A stretch of DNA of 64,000 nt, taken from NCBI RefSeq assembly GCF_027945075.1, contig NZ_CP116034.1, positions 1,178,001-1,242,000 on the forward strand, written 5' to 3'. Under the pieces are notes generated by a model. It was given only the letters and a program-made list of their open reading frames with translations. It made no database searches and was not told the origin of the DNA. Below, piece by piece: positions 39,717 through 48,551 of this stretch. The translations under genes were made by a program, and so were the position numbers. Source of the DNA: Chryseobacterium sp. CY350 (GTDB taxonomy: Bacteria; Bacteroidota; Bacteroidia; Flavobacteriales; Weeksellaceae). Numbering within the stretch: the first letter of the stretch is position 1; each line of letters begins with the position of its first letter.

Positions 39717-40739
39717 TTACTTAATGACAATTTCATATATTTTTGACCAGTTTTTACCCGTGATCACCATGTTGTCACCTTTAAAAGCAATCCCGTTCAA
39801 TACATCGTCACTTCCTTTTGTATTTTCTTTTGCAATATTGGTAAAGTCAAATTTCCCGACCACTTCCCCGTTTGCAGGATTTATTTTGAGTACAATTGGT
39901 TTTTGCCAAACATTGGCATAAATAAAGCCTTTGTAAAATTCGAGCTCATTCAACTGATCGTAAATTTCAGAATTTCCGGCGACAGAAATATATCTTACAA
40001 CTTTCGAAGGATCGCTTGCATTGAGGAAATAAAGATTTTTTGTTCCGTCTGAAGCAATTAAATTTTTACCGTCATAAGTAAGTCCCCATCCTTCTCCCAT
40101 CACATCCGGATAGGGAAATTCTGACAATAAACTTAAAGAATTTTTGTCGTAAACAAATCCTTTTTTATTCTGCCATGTTAACTGATAAATTTTGTCGCCA
40201 ACGATTGCGCTTCCTTCAGAAAAAATGTCTTCAGCTTGTTTTGTAGAAGCAATTGGCGTGGTATCTCCAAGGTTATACTTCAAAATTTGAGAAGAGCCTT
40301 TTTGCCCGTCACTTTCATAGATTGTATTTCCTTCAATCTGAAAACCCTGAACGAAATTCGCAGGATTATGAGGATATTCTGCTACAACTTCATAATTGAT
40401 ATTCCTTACCGGAATTTTGGTAAAAACATTGATCGTAGCATCCTGATATAAAGTTTCGCCGCCTTTCGTTTTAATATTAAATGTAACGGCATTATCTCCC
40501 AGTGTAAAATATTTTGAATCTACAACAAGACTAGACGTTTCTTTGTCTCCGAAACTAATCGATATGCTTTCTGCATTTTCTAAAACATCTTTGGGAAGAT
40601 CAAGTTTATCACCAAAATGATATCCTTTGATTTCCATAGAATTGTTGTAGTCGGCTAGAGAATTAAGTATTTTTTCGTCACTATTACAAGACACGAACAA
40701 AAGAAGTGCTGCAAAACCTGTTATTATTTTATTTTTCAT
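39717..40739 (-). CDS. Glutaminyl-peptide cyclotransferase-like lipoprotein, copy A
   Basis: 340 residues; lipobox ALLLFVSC. Same two-domain layout as its neighbour, with the propeller motifs AEYPHNPANFVQGFQ, IYESDGQKGSSQILKY, IYQLTWQNKKGFVYD, GEGWGLTYDGKNLIASDGT, LNELEFYKGFIYANVWQKP and LNGIAFKGDNMVITGKNW. These copies match the bacterial family more closely (QLTW, ANVWQ) than copy B does, so this may be the ancestral enzyme. As a lipoprotein it acts on the periplasmic or outer-membrane side, where signal-peptidase products with N-terminal Gln appear. First gene of the same-strand run. Confidence 0.9.
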   Translation of the reverse strand: MKNKIITGFAALLLFVSCNSDEKILNSLADYNNSMEIKGYHFGDKLDLPKDVLENAESISISFGDKETSSLVVDSKYFTLGDNAVTFNIKTKGGETLYQDATINVFTKIPVRNINYEVVAEYPHNPANFVQGFQIEGNTIYESDGQKGSSQILKYNLGDTTPIASTKQAEDIFSEGSAIVGDKIYQLTWQNKKGFVYDKNSLSLLSEFPYPDVMGEGWGLTYDGKNLIASDGTKNLYFLNASDPSKVVRYISVAGNSEIYDQLNELEFYKGFIYANVWQKPIVLKINPANGEVVGKFDFTNIAKENTKGSDDVLNGIAFKGDNMVITGKNWSKIYEIVIK

Positions 40740-40777
40740 TATTATTTTCTAAAATATTTCCCCAAAAATAGCAAAAT

Positions 40778-41161
40778 TTATTCCTCCTTACTAATTTCGG
40801 ATATAGGTTGCCCAAATTGCAGTATATAACCATTGTTGTCGTAAATTGAAAATTCTCTCATTCCCCAATCTGAAGTTTCGATTTTGGTACAGATTTTTGT
40901 GATCGTTTTCAGGTCTTGCCAAAGATCATCCACATCATTTACATTGAAATAAAAGGAGCCAGAAAAACTGATTTTATTAAATTTTTCGTTCTCACTTGGC
41001 TTCGAAATCATAATTTTCACACGATCTTTTTGTAAGAAAGCCCACTTTTTTTCAGAATTTGCGTCAATTAGCGAAAATTTTAGAATATGAATATAAAAAC
41101 CAACGGTTTCCTCAAAATTCTGAGTCCAAAATACCGGAAATGAGGAATTAAATTCTGCCAT
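40778..41161 (-). CDS. VOC (glyoxalase/bleomycin-resistance) family protein
   Basis: 127 residues, one VOC module pair: FPVFWTQNFEETVGFYIHIL, KWAFLQKDRVKIMISKP, FYFNVNDVDDLWQDL and WGMREFSIYDNNGYILQFGQP. The final Gly-Tyr-x-Leu-x-Phe strand with a metal-binding acidic position is replaced by Gln, as in many bleomycin-resistance-like members. Substrate unknown. Its ATG overlaps the stop of the SRPBCC gene by one base (TAATG), so the two are translationally coupled. Confidence 0.85.
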   Translation of the reverse strand: MAEFNSSFPVFWTQNFEETVGFYIHILKFSLIDANSEKKWAFLQKDRVKIMISKPSENEKFNKISFSGSFYFNVNDVDDLWQDLKTITKICTKIETSDWGMREFSIYDNNGYILQFGQPISEISKEE

Positions 41162-41586
41162 TAGTTTTCCATGTAAAGTTTTAGGCTTTGTCCCACAATC
41201 TCATTCCATCCCTTAGTAAAACTTTCTTCTGAAAAGCCTTCTCCCAAATCTTTAAGATTTTCTGTCCCCTCGTGTGTTAATGAGACTTTAGTTCCGCCTT
41301 CATCATTTTCGAGTTCCCAGGTAACTATGGTTTTTTGATCTGAAAATAGAGGATAAAACCACGTATGTTTCAGCTTCTGATTTTCAATAATTTCCAGAAT
41401 TTCGATTCGGTGCAGATATTTTTTTTCTTCCCCTGGTTCATAAAAGTCAAATGATTTTCCGACCACAGCTTCAAAATCAGCGATATTAAAATACCATGAC
41501 GGTATTTCATTTTTATCTGTCAGGGCTTTCCAGACTTTTTCTATCGGTGCTTTGATCTTTTTTGTAATGACAATCGGCGTTTTCAT
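41161..41586 (-). CDS. SRPBCC / AHSA1-family protein
   Basis: 141 residues with the helix-grip fold of START-like proteins: the first strand PIVITKKIKAPIEKVWKALTD, DKNEIPSWYF, DFYEPGEEKKYLHRIEILEI, and a long C-terminal helix ESFTKGWNEIVGQSLKLYMEN. Such proteins bind hydrophobic ligands or, as Aha1-like members, chaperones. Function not established. Coupled by one-base overlap to the VOC gene; SRPBCC-VOC pairs are common in Bacteroidota. Confidence 0.85.
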   Translation of the reverse strand: MKTPIVITKKIKAPIEKVWKALTDKNEIPSWYFNIADFEAVVGKSFDFYEPGEEKKYLHRIEILEIIENQKLKHTWFYPLFSDQKTIVTWELENDEGGTKVSLTHEGTENLKDLGEGFSEESFTKGWNEIVGQSLKLYMEN

Positions 41587-41610
41587 GTTTAATTTTACTT
41601 TAAATAACCG

Positions 41611-43224
41611 TTAGCTGTGAGCAAATCCTGTAATTTTAGCTTCATCAAAATCTAGCTGCATCTCGATTGTTCTCATCACATGATCATCAAAAATTTTCTC
41701 ACGCTTCATTCTGTGAAGTTCATTTCTTTGAGCCTGAATAAGTTGTCTGATGACATCTTTATTTTCGTTCATTGCAGTAACATAGTCGCCTGTAGATGCC
41801 ATACATTGAGATTTATCCTGCATCATCAGCATTTCGTTTTCCAGTCTTCGTTTCTGATGTCGAACCATACTATTTGTTTCCGTTAATTCAGAAAAATCAG
41901 ATTCCAACTTATTTAATGCGGTTTCTTTCAGCTTTTTCATCAAAATAACTTCCTGCTTTTCTTCCGGCAAATCGCTTCCGGCATCATTGACTTTTAAAAA
42001 TTTTAAAATTGGAGCAAGCATTAATCCTTGTCCGACTAAAGTTATCAAAATAATCACAAAAGTCACAAACAAAATAATATTTCGATGCGGAAAAGCTTCT
42101 CCATTGGGTAAAAATGCAGGAATGGAAAGTGCTGCAGCCAATGAAACCACGCCTCGCATCGCTGCAAAACTGATTATAAAAGGTTCTCGCCAGTCAGGCT
42201 TCGGATTTTCGGCTCGTAACTTTTTAGATAAAAACCAAGGAAAATACATGATAGAATAGCTATAAAATAACCTCGTGAAAATAATAGCTCCACCAATAAC
42301 GACACTGTAGAAAATACCCTCAGAAATAGTATAATCTTTCATTGCAGCCACCACAACAGGCAATTCTAAGCCAATCAGTATGAAAATTATGGTATTCATG
42401 ACGAAGATCAGCACACTCCAGACATTACCTGATTGTATTCTGGAGGTATGACTCAAATAACAATGAGAGTTGTAAGACATAAGTAAACCGCCTGCAACTA
42501 CTGCCAGAACGCCGGAAAAATGAAAATGCTCTGCACCCACATACATAATATAAGGCACGATGAGCGTAATTACCGTATCAATGTTTGAATTAGAAGGAAT
42601 CATTCTCAAAAAGAAACCAAAAAGCAAACCTGCAGCAACACCGACTGCAATTCCGCCAACTGCCATGCTGAAAAAATCACCAATTGCATTTCTCCAGATA
42701 AACTGCCCGGAAATCACTGCGGCTAAAGCAAATTTAAATACAATTAAACTCGAAGCATCATTTATTAAACTTTCGCCCTCCAAAATACTTGTTATTTTTT
42801 TCGGAATTTTCATGTGCTTCAACACTGAGGTTGCGGCAACAGCATCCGGCGGAGAATTGACGCCACCCAACAGAAATCCCATTGCGACGGTAAGCCCCGG
42901 AATTATTGATGAAGAAAGGTAAGCAACGACAATCGAAGTCAGAAAAACCAACCCAAAAGCCATTGAGAAAATCTGCTTTCTCCACTTGTGAAAGTCCTGC
43001 CATGATGTAAACCATGCTGCCTCAAATAAAATCGGAGGTAGGAAAATAAGGAAAACCAGATCCGGCTCTATCTCAATATGTGGCATTCCCGGAACCAGAC
43101 TGATGATCAATCCTGCAATTACGAGAAAGATCGGATAAGCTACTTTAAGCTTTTGCCCGATCATTACCAATATCATCACAGACAGCAAAACTGCAATAGA
43201 TATAATGACGTAGGTGTGAATCAT
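41611..43224 (-). CDS. CPA1-family Na+/H+ antiporter
   Basis: 537 residues from MIHTYVIISIAVLLS; an open frame of 25 codons upstream is not hydrophobic and is dropped. About 12 membrane helices span 5-420, with the CPA1 motifs LIFLPPILFEAAW, GVNSPPDAVAATSVLKHM and GESLINDASSLIVFKF, the last holding the Asn-Asp ion-binding pair. The tail (420-537) is cytosolic and helical/charged. It exchanges Na+ (or K+) for protons. It lies in the same orientation as the upstream bestrophin gene, 120 nt away. Confidence 0.93.
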   Translation of the reverse strand: MIHTYVIISIAVLLSVMILVMIGQKLKVAYPIFLVIAGLIISLVPGMPHIEIEPDLVFLIFLPPILFEAAWFTSWQDFHKWRKQIFSMAFGLVFLTSIVVAYLSSSIIPGLTVAMGFLLGGVNSPPDAVAATSVLKHMKIPKKITSILEGESLINDASSLIVFKFALAAVISGQFIWRNAIGDFFSMAVGGIAVGVAAGLLFGFFLRMIPSNSNIDTVITLIVPYIMYVGAEHFHFSGVLAVVAGGLLMSYNSHCYLSHTSRIQSGNVWSVLIFVMNTIIFILIGLELPVVVAAMKDYTISEGIFYSVVIGGAIIFTRLFYSYSIMYFPWFLSKKLRAENPKPDWREPFIISFAAMRGVVSLAAALSIPAFLPNGEAFPHRNIILFVTFVIILITLVGQGLMLAPILKFLKVNDAGSDLPEEKQEVILMKKLKETALNKLESDFSELTETNSMVRHQKRRLENEMLMMQDKSQCMASTGDYVTAMNENKDVIRQLIQAQRNELHRMKREKIFDDHVMRTIEMQLDFDEAKITGFAHS

Positions 43225-43344
43225 ATTATTTTGTTTTTTAATGGTTTTCAGGTAACGATTGAAGCATTTTTTAGTTTTAATATTGTCAATGTGAAACATT
43301 TTGACTTTAATTAAACCTCTTTTCTAACTACCGCATCTTATATT

Positions 43345-44349
43345 TTAAAGTACAATATTATTTTTCGGGGTAATAGCAGCCGGAAGGTCAGTTTCATCCA
43401 GCATATCTCTCATGTCAATTTCTATTGTTCGGCTGATCTGAGTGATCGGAACATCATTCGGGCTTCCTTCAAACGGATTTACAGACGCTTCACCCACACT
43501 GTCTAAGGTGTGAAAACACCACGTGACCAATAAAGAAAACGGAATATTAAACCACAAAGTATAATCTGCCAATGCCGTTCCCTCTCCCATTTTATCAAAC
43601 TCCCTGATTAATCCGAATGGAACGAAAACGATAAATATATGCAGAAGATAGGTTGTGATCGAAGAAAAATTTCTTGGGTAAGGAAAGTTTTTGATACGTT
43701 CTGCTTTCCCCTGATCATCGGTAAATTTCACCAATTGTTGATTGATCTGCGTCCACTGAAAATCATTAATTTCATTGTTAGCATAAGCTTCAGACAAATC
43801 TTTGCTCTGCAAAGCCATCAATTGTGTGGCGCGGTTTTTTTTACCTAAAACATATTGTAATTCGTCTTGCGAAAGATATTTTTCCAACTCAGCATCAACA
43901 GTAGAAAGTCTCTCGGGAATATCATATTTCTGTGCATATTCTTTAAACTGTGCCGTACTCATGTTTTCCCAATTTCGGGATTCACGAAGCTGAAAACGAA
44001 GTGCCGTCAACCAAGCATAATGACGTCTAAACATCAATTTTACTTTATCTGAATTTTTCTCTGATAAAGAATCTCTCAGAATATATCCGAAACTACGGCT
44101 GTCATTAATGATCGCCCCATAGATCTGTCTCGCCTCCCAAAGTCTGCTGTAACTCGCATTATTTTTGAAGCCGACAATGAAAGCAACTGCTGTACCCATG
44201 ATCGCAATCGGCTGCCATGGAAATGAAACGAAAACAAATCCCAAATAATAAAGAACGGTAGGAATTGTTGACATAATTAATAAAATGTACAGACTTCTTC
44301 GCGTCCACATCATAAATTCTATCGGCCCGAATCTTTTTCCTGAATGCAT
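43345..44349 (-). CDS. Bestrophin-family ion channel
   Basis: 334 residues with four membrane helices and the family blocks RSLYILLIMSTIPTVLYY, FKNNASYSRLWEARQIYGAIIN, and a C-terminal VPFGLIREFDKMGEGT ... LGEASVNPFEGSPNDVPITQISRTIEIDMR (here HTLDSVGEASVNPFEGSP). Bacterial bestrophins form pentameric channels that conduct cations or anions. Together with the adjacent antiporter it suggests an ion-homeostasis cluster. Confidence 0.92.
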   Translation of the reverse strand: MHSGKRFGPIEFMMWTRRSLYILLIMSTIPTVLYYLGFVFVSFPWQPIAIMGTAVAFIVGFKNNASYSRLWEARQIYGAIINDSRSFGYILRDSLSEKNSDKVKLMFRRHYAWLTALRFQLRESRNWENMSTAQFKEYAQKYDIPERLSTVDAELEKYLSQDELQYVLGKKNRATQLMALQSKDLSEAYANNEINDFQWTQINQQLVKFTDDQGKAERIKNFPYPRNFSSITTYLLHIFIVFVPFGLIREFDKMGEGTALADYTLWFNIPFSLLVTWCFHTLDSVGEASVNPFEGSPNDVPITQISRTIEIDMRDMLDETDLPAAITPKNNIVL

Positions 44350-44386
44350 TTTTTTAGTTTTTAGTCATTAGTTTTTTAATGTTGGA

Positions 44387-45061
44387 TCAATTTCTCGTAA
44401 ACGGAATATTGTTGTAAAATCCTATCTGTATTTGTCCGCGGTTTTTATTTTCCTGAATCTGATTCATGTAACCCGCTTCAATTCTCATATTTTTATTGAT
44501 AACGAAACCTAAAGCACCAAACACTCTGTTTCTGTCGAAAACCGGACTGTCAAGATTTAGAAAAATCTCGTTGTAAGCTGAAAGATACAATGTTTTTGGA
44601 AGCATTTCTTTATTGGTAATCGGAATATTAAATCCTAAATAATAACGGAATCTCATCCGGAAATCATCCTGAAGAAAACGTTCTTCAAGTCGGTACCGGT
44701 GCTGAAGATTGAAACGTCCAAATTTTTGCTTTGTAATAAACTGCTGGAAAACACGGTGCTCTATATTTTCTCTTTTTTCACCGTTCAAATAGGGCTGACT
44801 GAGAATAAAACCGTAACCTACTAAAACATTATTGTTGTTTTCAGTAAGATCATAACCAATTCCGGTACGTATGAGAAGCTGCTCAAGATCTCCGATTCCA
44901 TCAAAATTACGGTACTGAATTTCATTATGGAAATTAAGTTTTTTACTGATTTTATTGTTTCCAAAATACATATACCATGCACCAAGATCACTTTTCTGGG
45001 CATATGTTGGTAAAGAAAAACTGATCAATATTATAAAAATAAAGTGCCTGAAAATTCTCAT
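44387..45061 (-). CDS. DUF2490 outer-membrane protein
   Basis: 224 residues. A signal peptide (MRIFRHFIFIILISFSLPTYA, then Gln) is followed by a beta-barrel-type sequence of alternating strands: LGAWYMYFGNNKI, NFHNEIQYRNFD, LLIRTGIGYDL, NVLVGYGFIL, FNLQHRYRLEERF, FRMRFRYYLGFNIPI and QIGFYNNIPF. This matches DUF2490, small barrels of unknown function in Bacteroidota. The promoter at 45099-45129 gives a transcript start just upstream, with a leader of about 30 nt. Confidence 0.85.
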   Translation of the reverse strand: MRIFRHFIFIILISFSLPTYAQKSDLGAWYMYFGNNKISKKLNFHNEIQYRNFDGIGDLEQLLIRTGIGYDLTENNNNVLVGYGFILSQPYLNGEKRENIEHRVFQQFITKQKFGRFNLQHRYRLEERFLQDDFRMRFRYYLGFNIPITNKEMLPKTLYLSAYNEIFLNLDSPVFDRNRVFGALGFVINKNMRIEAGYMNQIQENKNRGQIQIGFYNNIPFTRN

Positions 45062-45098
45062 AAACTATTTCTTTATTACTATTATCTATCGCAAGTAA

Positions 45099-45129
45099 CA
45101 AAATTAATACTTTAAATCAATAATAGCAA
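45099..45129 (-). promoter_or_regulatory. Bacteroidota-type promoter of the DUF2490 gene
   Basis: On the minus strand TTG (45129-45127), 20 nt, TAATTTTG (45106-45099): both boxes and spacing match TTG-N17-23-TAnnTTTG. Confidence 0.7.
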
Positions 45130-45175
45130 ATAAAAAATGTTAATGCAAATTTTCAGGCAATGATTCAGTGACCGT

Positions 45176-45568
45176 TTAAGCTGGAACTTTTTCTTCCAAT
45201 ATATCAATATCTTTCATGTCAAAATAAGTACAGGTCATTTCAGCTAAATCCATTCTCCAGCCTTTCACGCCATTTTCAGCGCAGTCTTTGCAAAAGGTCG
45301 GATAATCTGTACCGCCTTGTTGGTGAAGATGTAGTTTTAATTTAAATTCATCAAGATTCGAACTCTCTGAAATAGATAATGTTTCATACTTACTTCCCGT
45401 ATTTGCAGAGTTCTTCTCAGAATCAAAATATTCTGTATTACCATCTTTTACGTACGCGATGTAATGAGAAACGCCGAGATTTTTTATTGCCTGAATGTAC
45501 TTTGGGAAATCTGCACCACTTTTTACTTTCTGATGTTCTGATTTAATTTCTTCAATTGTGAATTTCAT
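45176..45568 (-). CDS. DUF1398 family protein
   Basis: 130 residues. The family pattern is visible: FPKYIQAIKNLGVSHYIAYVKDGNTEYF, a long variable loop, FKLKLHLHQQGGTDYPTFCKDCAENGVKGWRMDLAEMTCTYFDMK. The C-terminal Cys pair in FCKDCAENGV is conserved in the family. No function is known; E. coli members were once called envelope proteins on thin evidence. Single gene, followed by unrelated small genes. Confidence 0.8.
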   Translation of the reverse strand: MKFTIEEIKSEHQKVKSGADFPKYIQAIKNLGVSHYIAYVKDGNTEYFDSEKNSANTGSKYETLSISESSNLDEFKLKLHLHQQGGTDYPTFCKDCAENGVKGWRMDLAEMTCTYFDMKDIDILEEKVPA

Positions 45569-45672
45569 TTGTCTTTTTTTGTGAGGGTTTAAATAATTTT
45601 TCCTGAATTTTATTTAAATAATAAACGACAAACAAATCTGCCGGTTATTATTAATTGTATCCGTATATTTAA

Positions 45673-46122
45673 TTATGGATGTTGCTGCATCTTAGAAGGA
45701 TCGTCGTAATTGACCATCCAGTTGATGCCGAATTTATCGGTTAACATCCCGAAATAAGCGCCCCAAAATGTATCTGCAAGAGGCATTGTAACTTGCCCTC
45801 CGTGCGATAAACCATTAAATAATTTGTCTGCTTCATCTTTAGAATCTGCATTGATGGAGACTGAAAAATTGTTCCCGATTTTTAGGTTTGAGGCCCATTC
45901 TCCTCCGGTATCACTTCCCATCAAAACAGTTTCTTTTGAGATCGGAAGTGTGACGTGCATAATTTTGTCTTTGTCTTCCTGCGAAAGTTCTTTTCCTTCC
46001 TGCGGAGGCATTTCGCCAAAAGTTCCCATGTAAGGAAATTCGCCGCCAAAGACTGATTTGTAAAATTCGAATGCCTCTCTGCACTCGCCGTTGAATGTTA
46101 AATAAACATTTACTGTTGCCAT
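45673..46122 (-). CDS. PhnB-like VOC protein
   Basis: 149 residues: VNVYLTFNGECREAFEFYKSVFGGEF, KIMHVTLPISKETVLMGSDTGG, FSVSINADSKDEADKLFNGLSHGGQVTMPL, and WGAYFGMLTDKFGINWMVNYD, the standard PhnB/3-demethylubiquinone-like layout. No phosphonate genes are near, and PhnB itself is not a carbon-phosphorus lyase component in the catalytic sense. Substrate unknown. Confidence 0.85.
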   Translation of the reverse strand: MATVNVYLTFNGECREAFEFYKSVFGGEFPYMGTFGEMPPQEGKELSQEDKDKIMHVTLPISKETVLMGSDTGGEWASNLKIGNNFSVSINADSKDEADKLFNGLSHGGQVTMPLADTFWGAYFGMLTDKFGINWMVNYDDPSKMQQHP

Positions 46123-46180
46123 AATTTTAATTTAAATTTTTGTGTTTATCGTTAAAAAAATCACTAATAATTCAGGCTAA

Positions 46181-46552
46181 TCATCTGTGTTGATCAATCA
46201 GAATCATATTTCCGTCGGGATCTTTCAAAAAAATATGTTCCGGTCCTGAAGTTTTCTCATCGGCTTCCTTTTCGAGTGTAATTTGATTTTCCTTTAAATG
46301 ACTCTGAATTGTCCGTACATCATCAAAGGTGTCCAGATTTTGAGCATTTTCGTCCCATCCGGGATTGAAAGTGAGCATATTTCCGTCAAACATTGCCTGA
46401 AAAAGTCCGATTAAAGTGGTTCCGTTTTTCATGATAAGATAATTGTTATCTAAACTTCCACCCATTTCACTGAAACCTAATTTTTCGTAAAAATCTTTAG
46501 ATTTCAATAAATCTTTAACACTTAAACTAATGGAAAATGCGCCTAGTTTCAT
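46181..46552 (-). CDS. VOC family protein
   Basis: 123 residues: MKLGAFSISLSVKDLLKSKDFYEKLGF, MKNGTTLIGLFQAMFDGN, LEKEADEKTSGPEHIFLKDPDGNMILIDQH. The C-terminal HIFLKDPDGNMILIDQ is typical of glyoxalase-like extradiol-fold members. It is the third VOC protein within 6 kb. The substrates of these divergent versions cannot be told. Confidence 0.82.
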   Translation of the reverse strand: MKLGAFSISLSVKDLLKSKDFYEKLGFSEMGGSLDNNYLIMKNGTTLIGLFQAMFDGNMLTFNPGWDENAQNLDTFDDVRTIQSHLKENQITLEKEADEKTSGPEHIFLKDPDGNMILIDQHR

Positions 46553-46710
46553 CTTTATTTTTTTTAAGTTAGATAGTTTTTTTTAAACCAATAATATTAA
46601 ATAAGATTAATCGCTTTTAATCATAAATTTTACAAAAAGCCAGCGAAGATTCTTTTTTAATTATTTGTAAATCATTAATGATAATCGAATATTTCTGATT
46701 TTTTAACGTC

Positions 46711-47181
46711 TTATTGATTAAGTAATTTAGTTTTAAAATCTAAAGTATTGTCATAGCTTTTCCAGTTACCAAACAGCTCAATATAAGGGTTTTCTATTTT
46801 TTCGGTCTTTTTATTCCAATTAAATGTATAAATAAATTTGCCTGAAAATACGCCGGAATGTTTACCTTTATTTTCTTCAGCTAATTCATAATCGCCATAT
46901 ACCACACTTCTTTTTTTTCCGTCTTTATATTTGGTAATGATTAATTTACCTTCGTATTTAGATTTGTTTTTATCTATAATCGTATATCCTGAGACAAAAT
47001 ATTCCTGATCATTTTTCCTGTTCTGTTCAGAAATTTCAATTTGAAGTTTTATCGTCTGATTTTCGTTGCCAATTGTACCGATGTATGGCTTTGAATTATT
47101 CGTCCAGACATTGGCGATATTTGGCATTTGAGCCCATGCAAAATTGGAAATCAGAATTAGAAGAAGTAAAAGCTTTTTCAT
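46711..47181 (-). CDS. Small exported protein, unknown function
   Basis: 156 residues with a clear signal peptide (MKKLLLLLILISNFAWA, then Gln). The mature part is beta-rich and lipocalin-like in rhythm: NVWTNNSKPYIGTIGN, KLQIEISEQNRKN, EYFVSGYTIIDKNKSKYEGKLIIT, HSGVFSGKFIYTFNWNKKTEKI and a final ELFGNWKSYDNTLDFKTKLL. It recalls DUF2147-like or lipocalin-like proteins but I cannot place it. Single gene; about 220 bp of featureless AT-rich DNA separates it from the next. Confidence 0.65.
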   Translation of the reverse strand: MKKLLLLLILISNFAWAQMPNIANVWTNNSKPYIGTIGNENQTIKLQIEISEQNRKNDQEYFVSGYTIIDKNKSKYEGKLIITKYKDGKKRSVVYGDYELAEENKGKHSGVFSGKFIYTFNWNKKTEKIENPYIELFGNWKSYDNTLDFKTKLLNQ

Positions 47182-47402
47182 TATTTGTTTGTGTTTATTT
47201 AAATATTACATCGTAATTTTTACAAAAATTTGAGAGTCAAATGTAAGATTCTTTCCTTTTTATGAAAATAAATAGATTGATTGCTAACATTACCTTCAGC
47301 AGTTTTGTTATTCATCCTCATGACTAAGAAGATTGATTGAAGTCCGCTTTAAGTGAAATCAATACCATCGTTTTTCAATCCAAAAAACTATGGATTACAA
47401 TT

Positions 47403-47858
47403 TTAAACTCCGAACTGAGACAAGTGATGGTTCAGATGTTTTGCAAACATATTGTTCCATTCATCAGATTTTAATTTCCCAAATGAAAAAGATTCTTTCT
47501 CATGAAAAGCTGATGCACCCAATTGCTGAGTTTTTTGAATAAAACCGATGAGTCTTTTCTTCTCATCGTCGAAATTTTTCCTGCCTGTGATGACAAACTG
47601 AGGTGCCGTAGGAGAATCTCGCGGATACGCTTTTTCACCAACCACTTTAGGTTTTACAAATCTCTTTAAAATAAATTTTGCGATCGCTCCCGGTTTTTTG
47701 TGCTTTTCAGGTTCGTAAATCATTTCGTAAGTGATACAGCAATGCGCCAACATTTGATCTACCGTCATTCTGCCCCACAAACCGTGTGTATCTTCTACTA
47801 AATTATTTATTCTATTGATGTAATTCTGAGCGTCTTTCGCATCAAATACGTTTTCCAT
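47403..47858 (-). CDS. DUF1569 / DinB-like four-helix protein
   Basis: 151 residues, helical. LVEDTHGLWGRMTVDQMLAHCCITYEMI contains the conserved His-Cys pair, and MFAKHLNHHLSQFGV gives the C-terminal H-x3-H motif of the DinB/YfiT fold, where three His usually bind a metal. DUF1569 members are uncharacterised; a thiol-S-transferase-like role is possible because related DinB proteins use bacillithiol or mycothiol. Minus-strand TATATTTG at 47881-47888 is a plausible -7 element. Confidence 0.8.
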   Translation of the reverse strand: MENVFDAKDAQNYINRINNLVEDTHGLWGRMTVDQMLAHCCITYEMIYEPEKHKKPGAIAKFILKRFVKPKVVGEKAYPRDSPTAPQFVITGRKNFDDEKKRLIGFIQKTQQLGASAFHEKESFSFGKLKSDEWNNMFAKHLNHHLSQFGV

Positions 47859-47965
47859 AGCTTGTTAAATTGTATAGAAACAAATATAATATTATTTCGG
47901 ATGATTTAAAAAATTGTTTTCAATCATAAATTGTGAAATATCCGATGATGAAAGTTTTCGGCGCA

Positions 47966-47996
47966 ACAAAAAACTCCCCACAAAATCTGTGAGGAG
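47966..47996 (-). terminator. Terminator of the macroglobulin-ecotin transcript
   Basis: CTCCCCAC / GTGAGGAG stem (one mismatch) with a 7-nt loop, followed on the minus strand by six T, 25 nt after the ecotin stop. Confidence 0.75.
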
Positions 47997-48020
47997 CTGA
48001 ATATTATAATTTTTGAGATT

Positions 48021-48509
48021 TTATTTCTGAACTGCTTTTTTCATTCCAACATCGGGACGTAAGACTCTGTAACGTACTTCAAAATCTTTGGGAACATAAA
48101 AAACCAGTGGCAATTTGCTGTTGTATCTCACAATTTCCGGTTGCAGAGAAACAAATTTCTTTTTCTTTTTCTGATCCGGACAACCCATCAGAGTTCCGCC
48201 TGTCTCACCGTTGGATTCCACTTCATAGTAATTGTAACCCCAACCTTGTAAATCCTGAACGTTAACTTTTCCCATCAAAAAATGTTTATTGCAATCTAGC
48301 ATTTTTTCAATTCCTACAAAAAACTCGACTTTCAGATCAGATTCATTTTTCGCAATCGGCAATTGAATATAGACCTGTTTAAATCCTTCTTTAGCTTTTG
48401 GAAACATATCAATCTGAAGCTTTTCAAACTTTTCAATTTTCTTTTGCGCCGAAATATTCATGGCAACAAACAACATCAAAAATCCAGATAAAGCTTTTAA
48501 AAATTTCAT
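48021..48509 (-). CDS. eco: Ecotin (periplasmic serine-protease inhibitor)
   Basis: 162 residues with signal peptide (ending NISA, then Gln). Aligns along its full length with E. coli ecotin: VYIQLPIAKNESDLKVEFFVG, MLDCNKHFLMGKV, LQGWGYNYYEVES, TLMGCPDQKKKKKFVSLQPEIVRYNSKLPLVFYVPKDFEVRYRVLRPD (quoted in parts). The reactive loop disulfide pairs Cys72 with Cys110. The P1 position, Met84 in the E. coli enzyme, aligns with Leu107, which would favour chymotrypsin- or elastase-like proteases. Ecotin forms dimers that block trypsin-fold proteases, including those of hosts and predators. It starts 42 nt after the macroglobulin-like gene and shares its terminator. Confidence 0.92.
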   Translation of the reverse strand: MKFLKALSGFLMLFVAMNISAQKKIEKFEKLQIDMFPKAKEGFKQVYIQLPIAKNESDLKVEFFVGIEKMLDCNKHFLMGKVNVQDLQGWGYNYYEVESNGETGGTLMGCPDQKKKKKFVSLQPEIVRYNSKLPLVFYVPKDFEVRYRVLRPDVGMKKAVQK

Positions 48510-48551
48510 ATTTAAATTATTTTAAAATTACACATTCCGTAATGTCAAAAA

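Noticed and set aside
42560..42922. Plus-strand frame of 120 codons inside the antiporter
   Set aside because: Antisense to conserved antiporter membrane helices and motifs.
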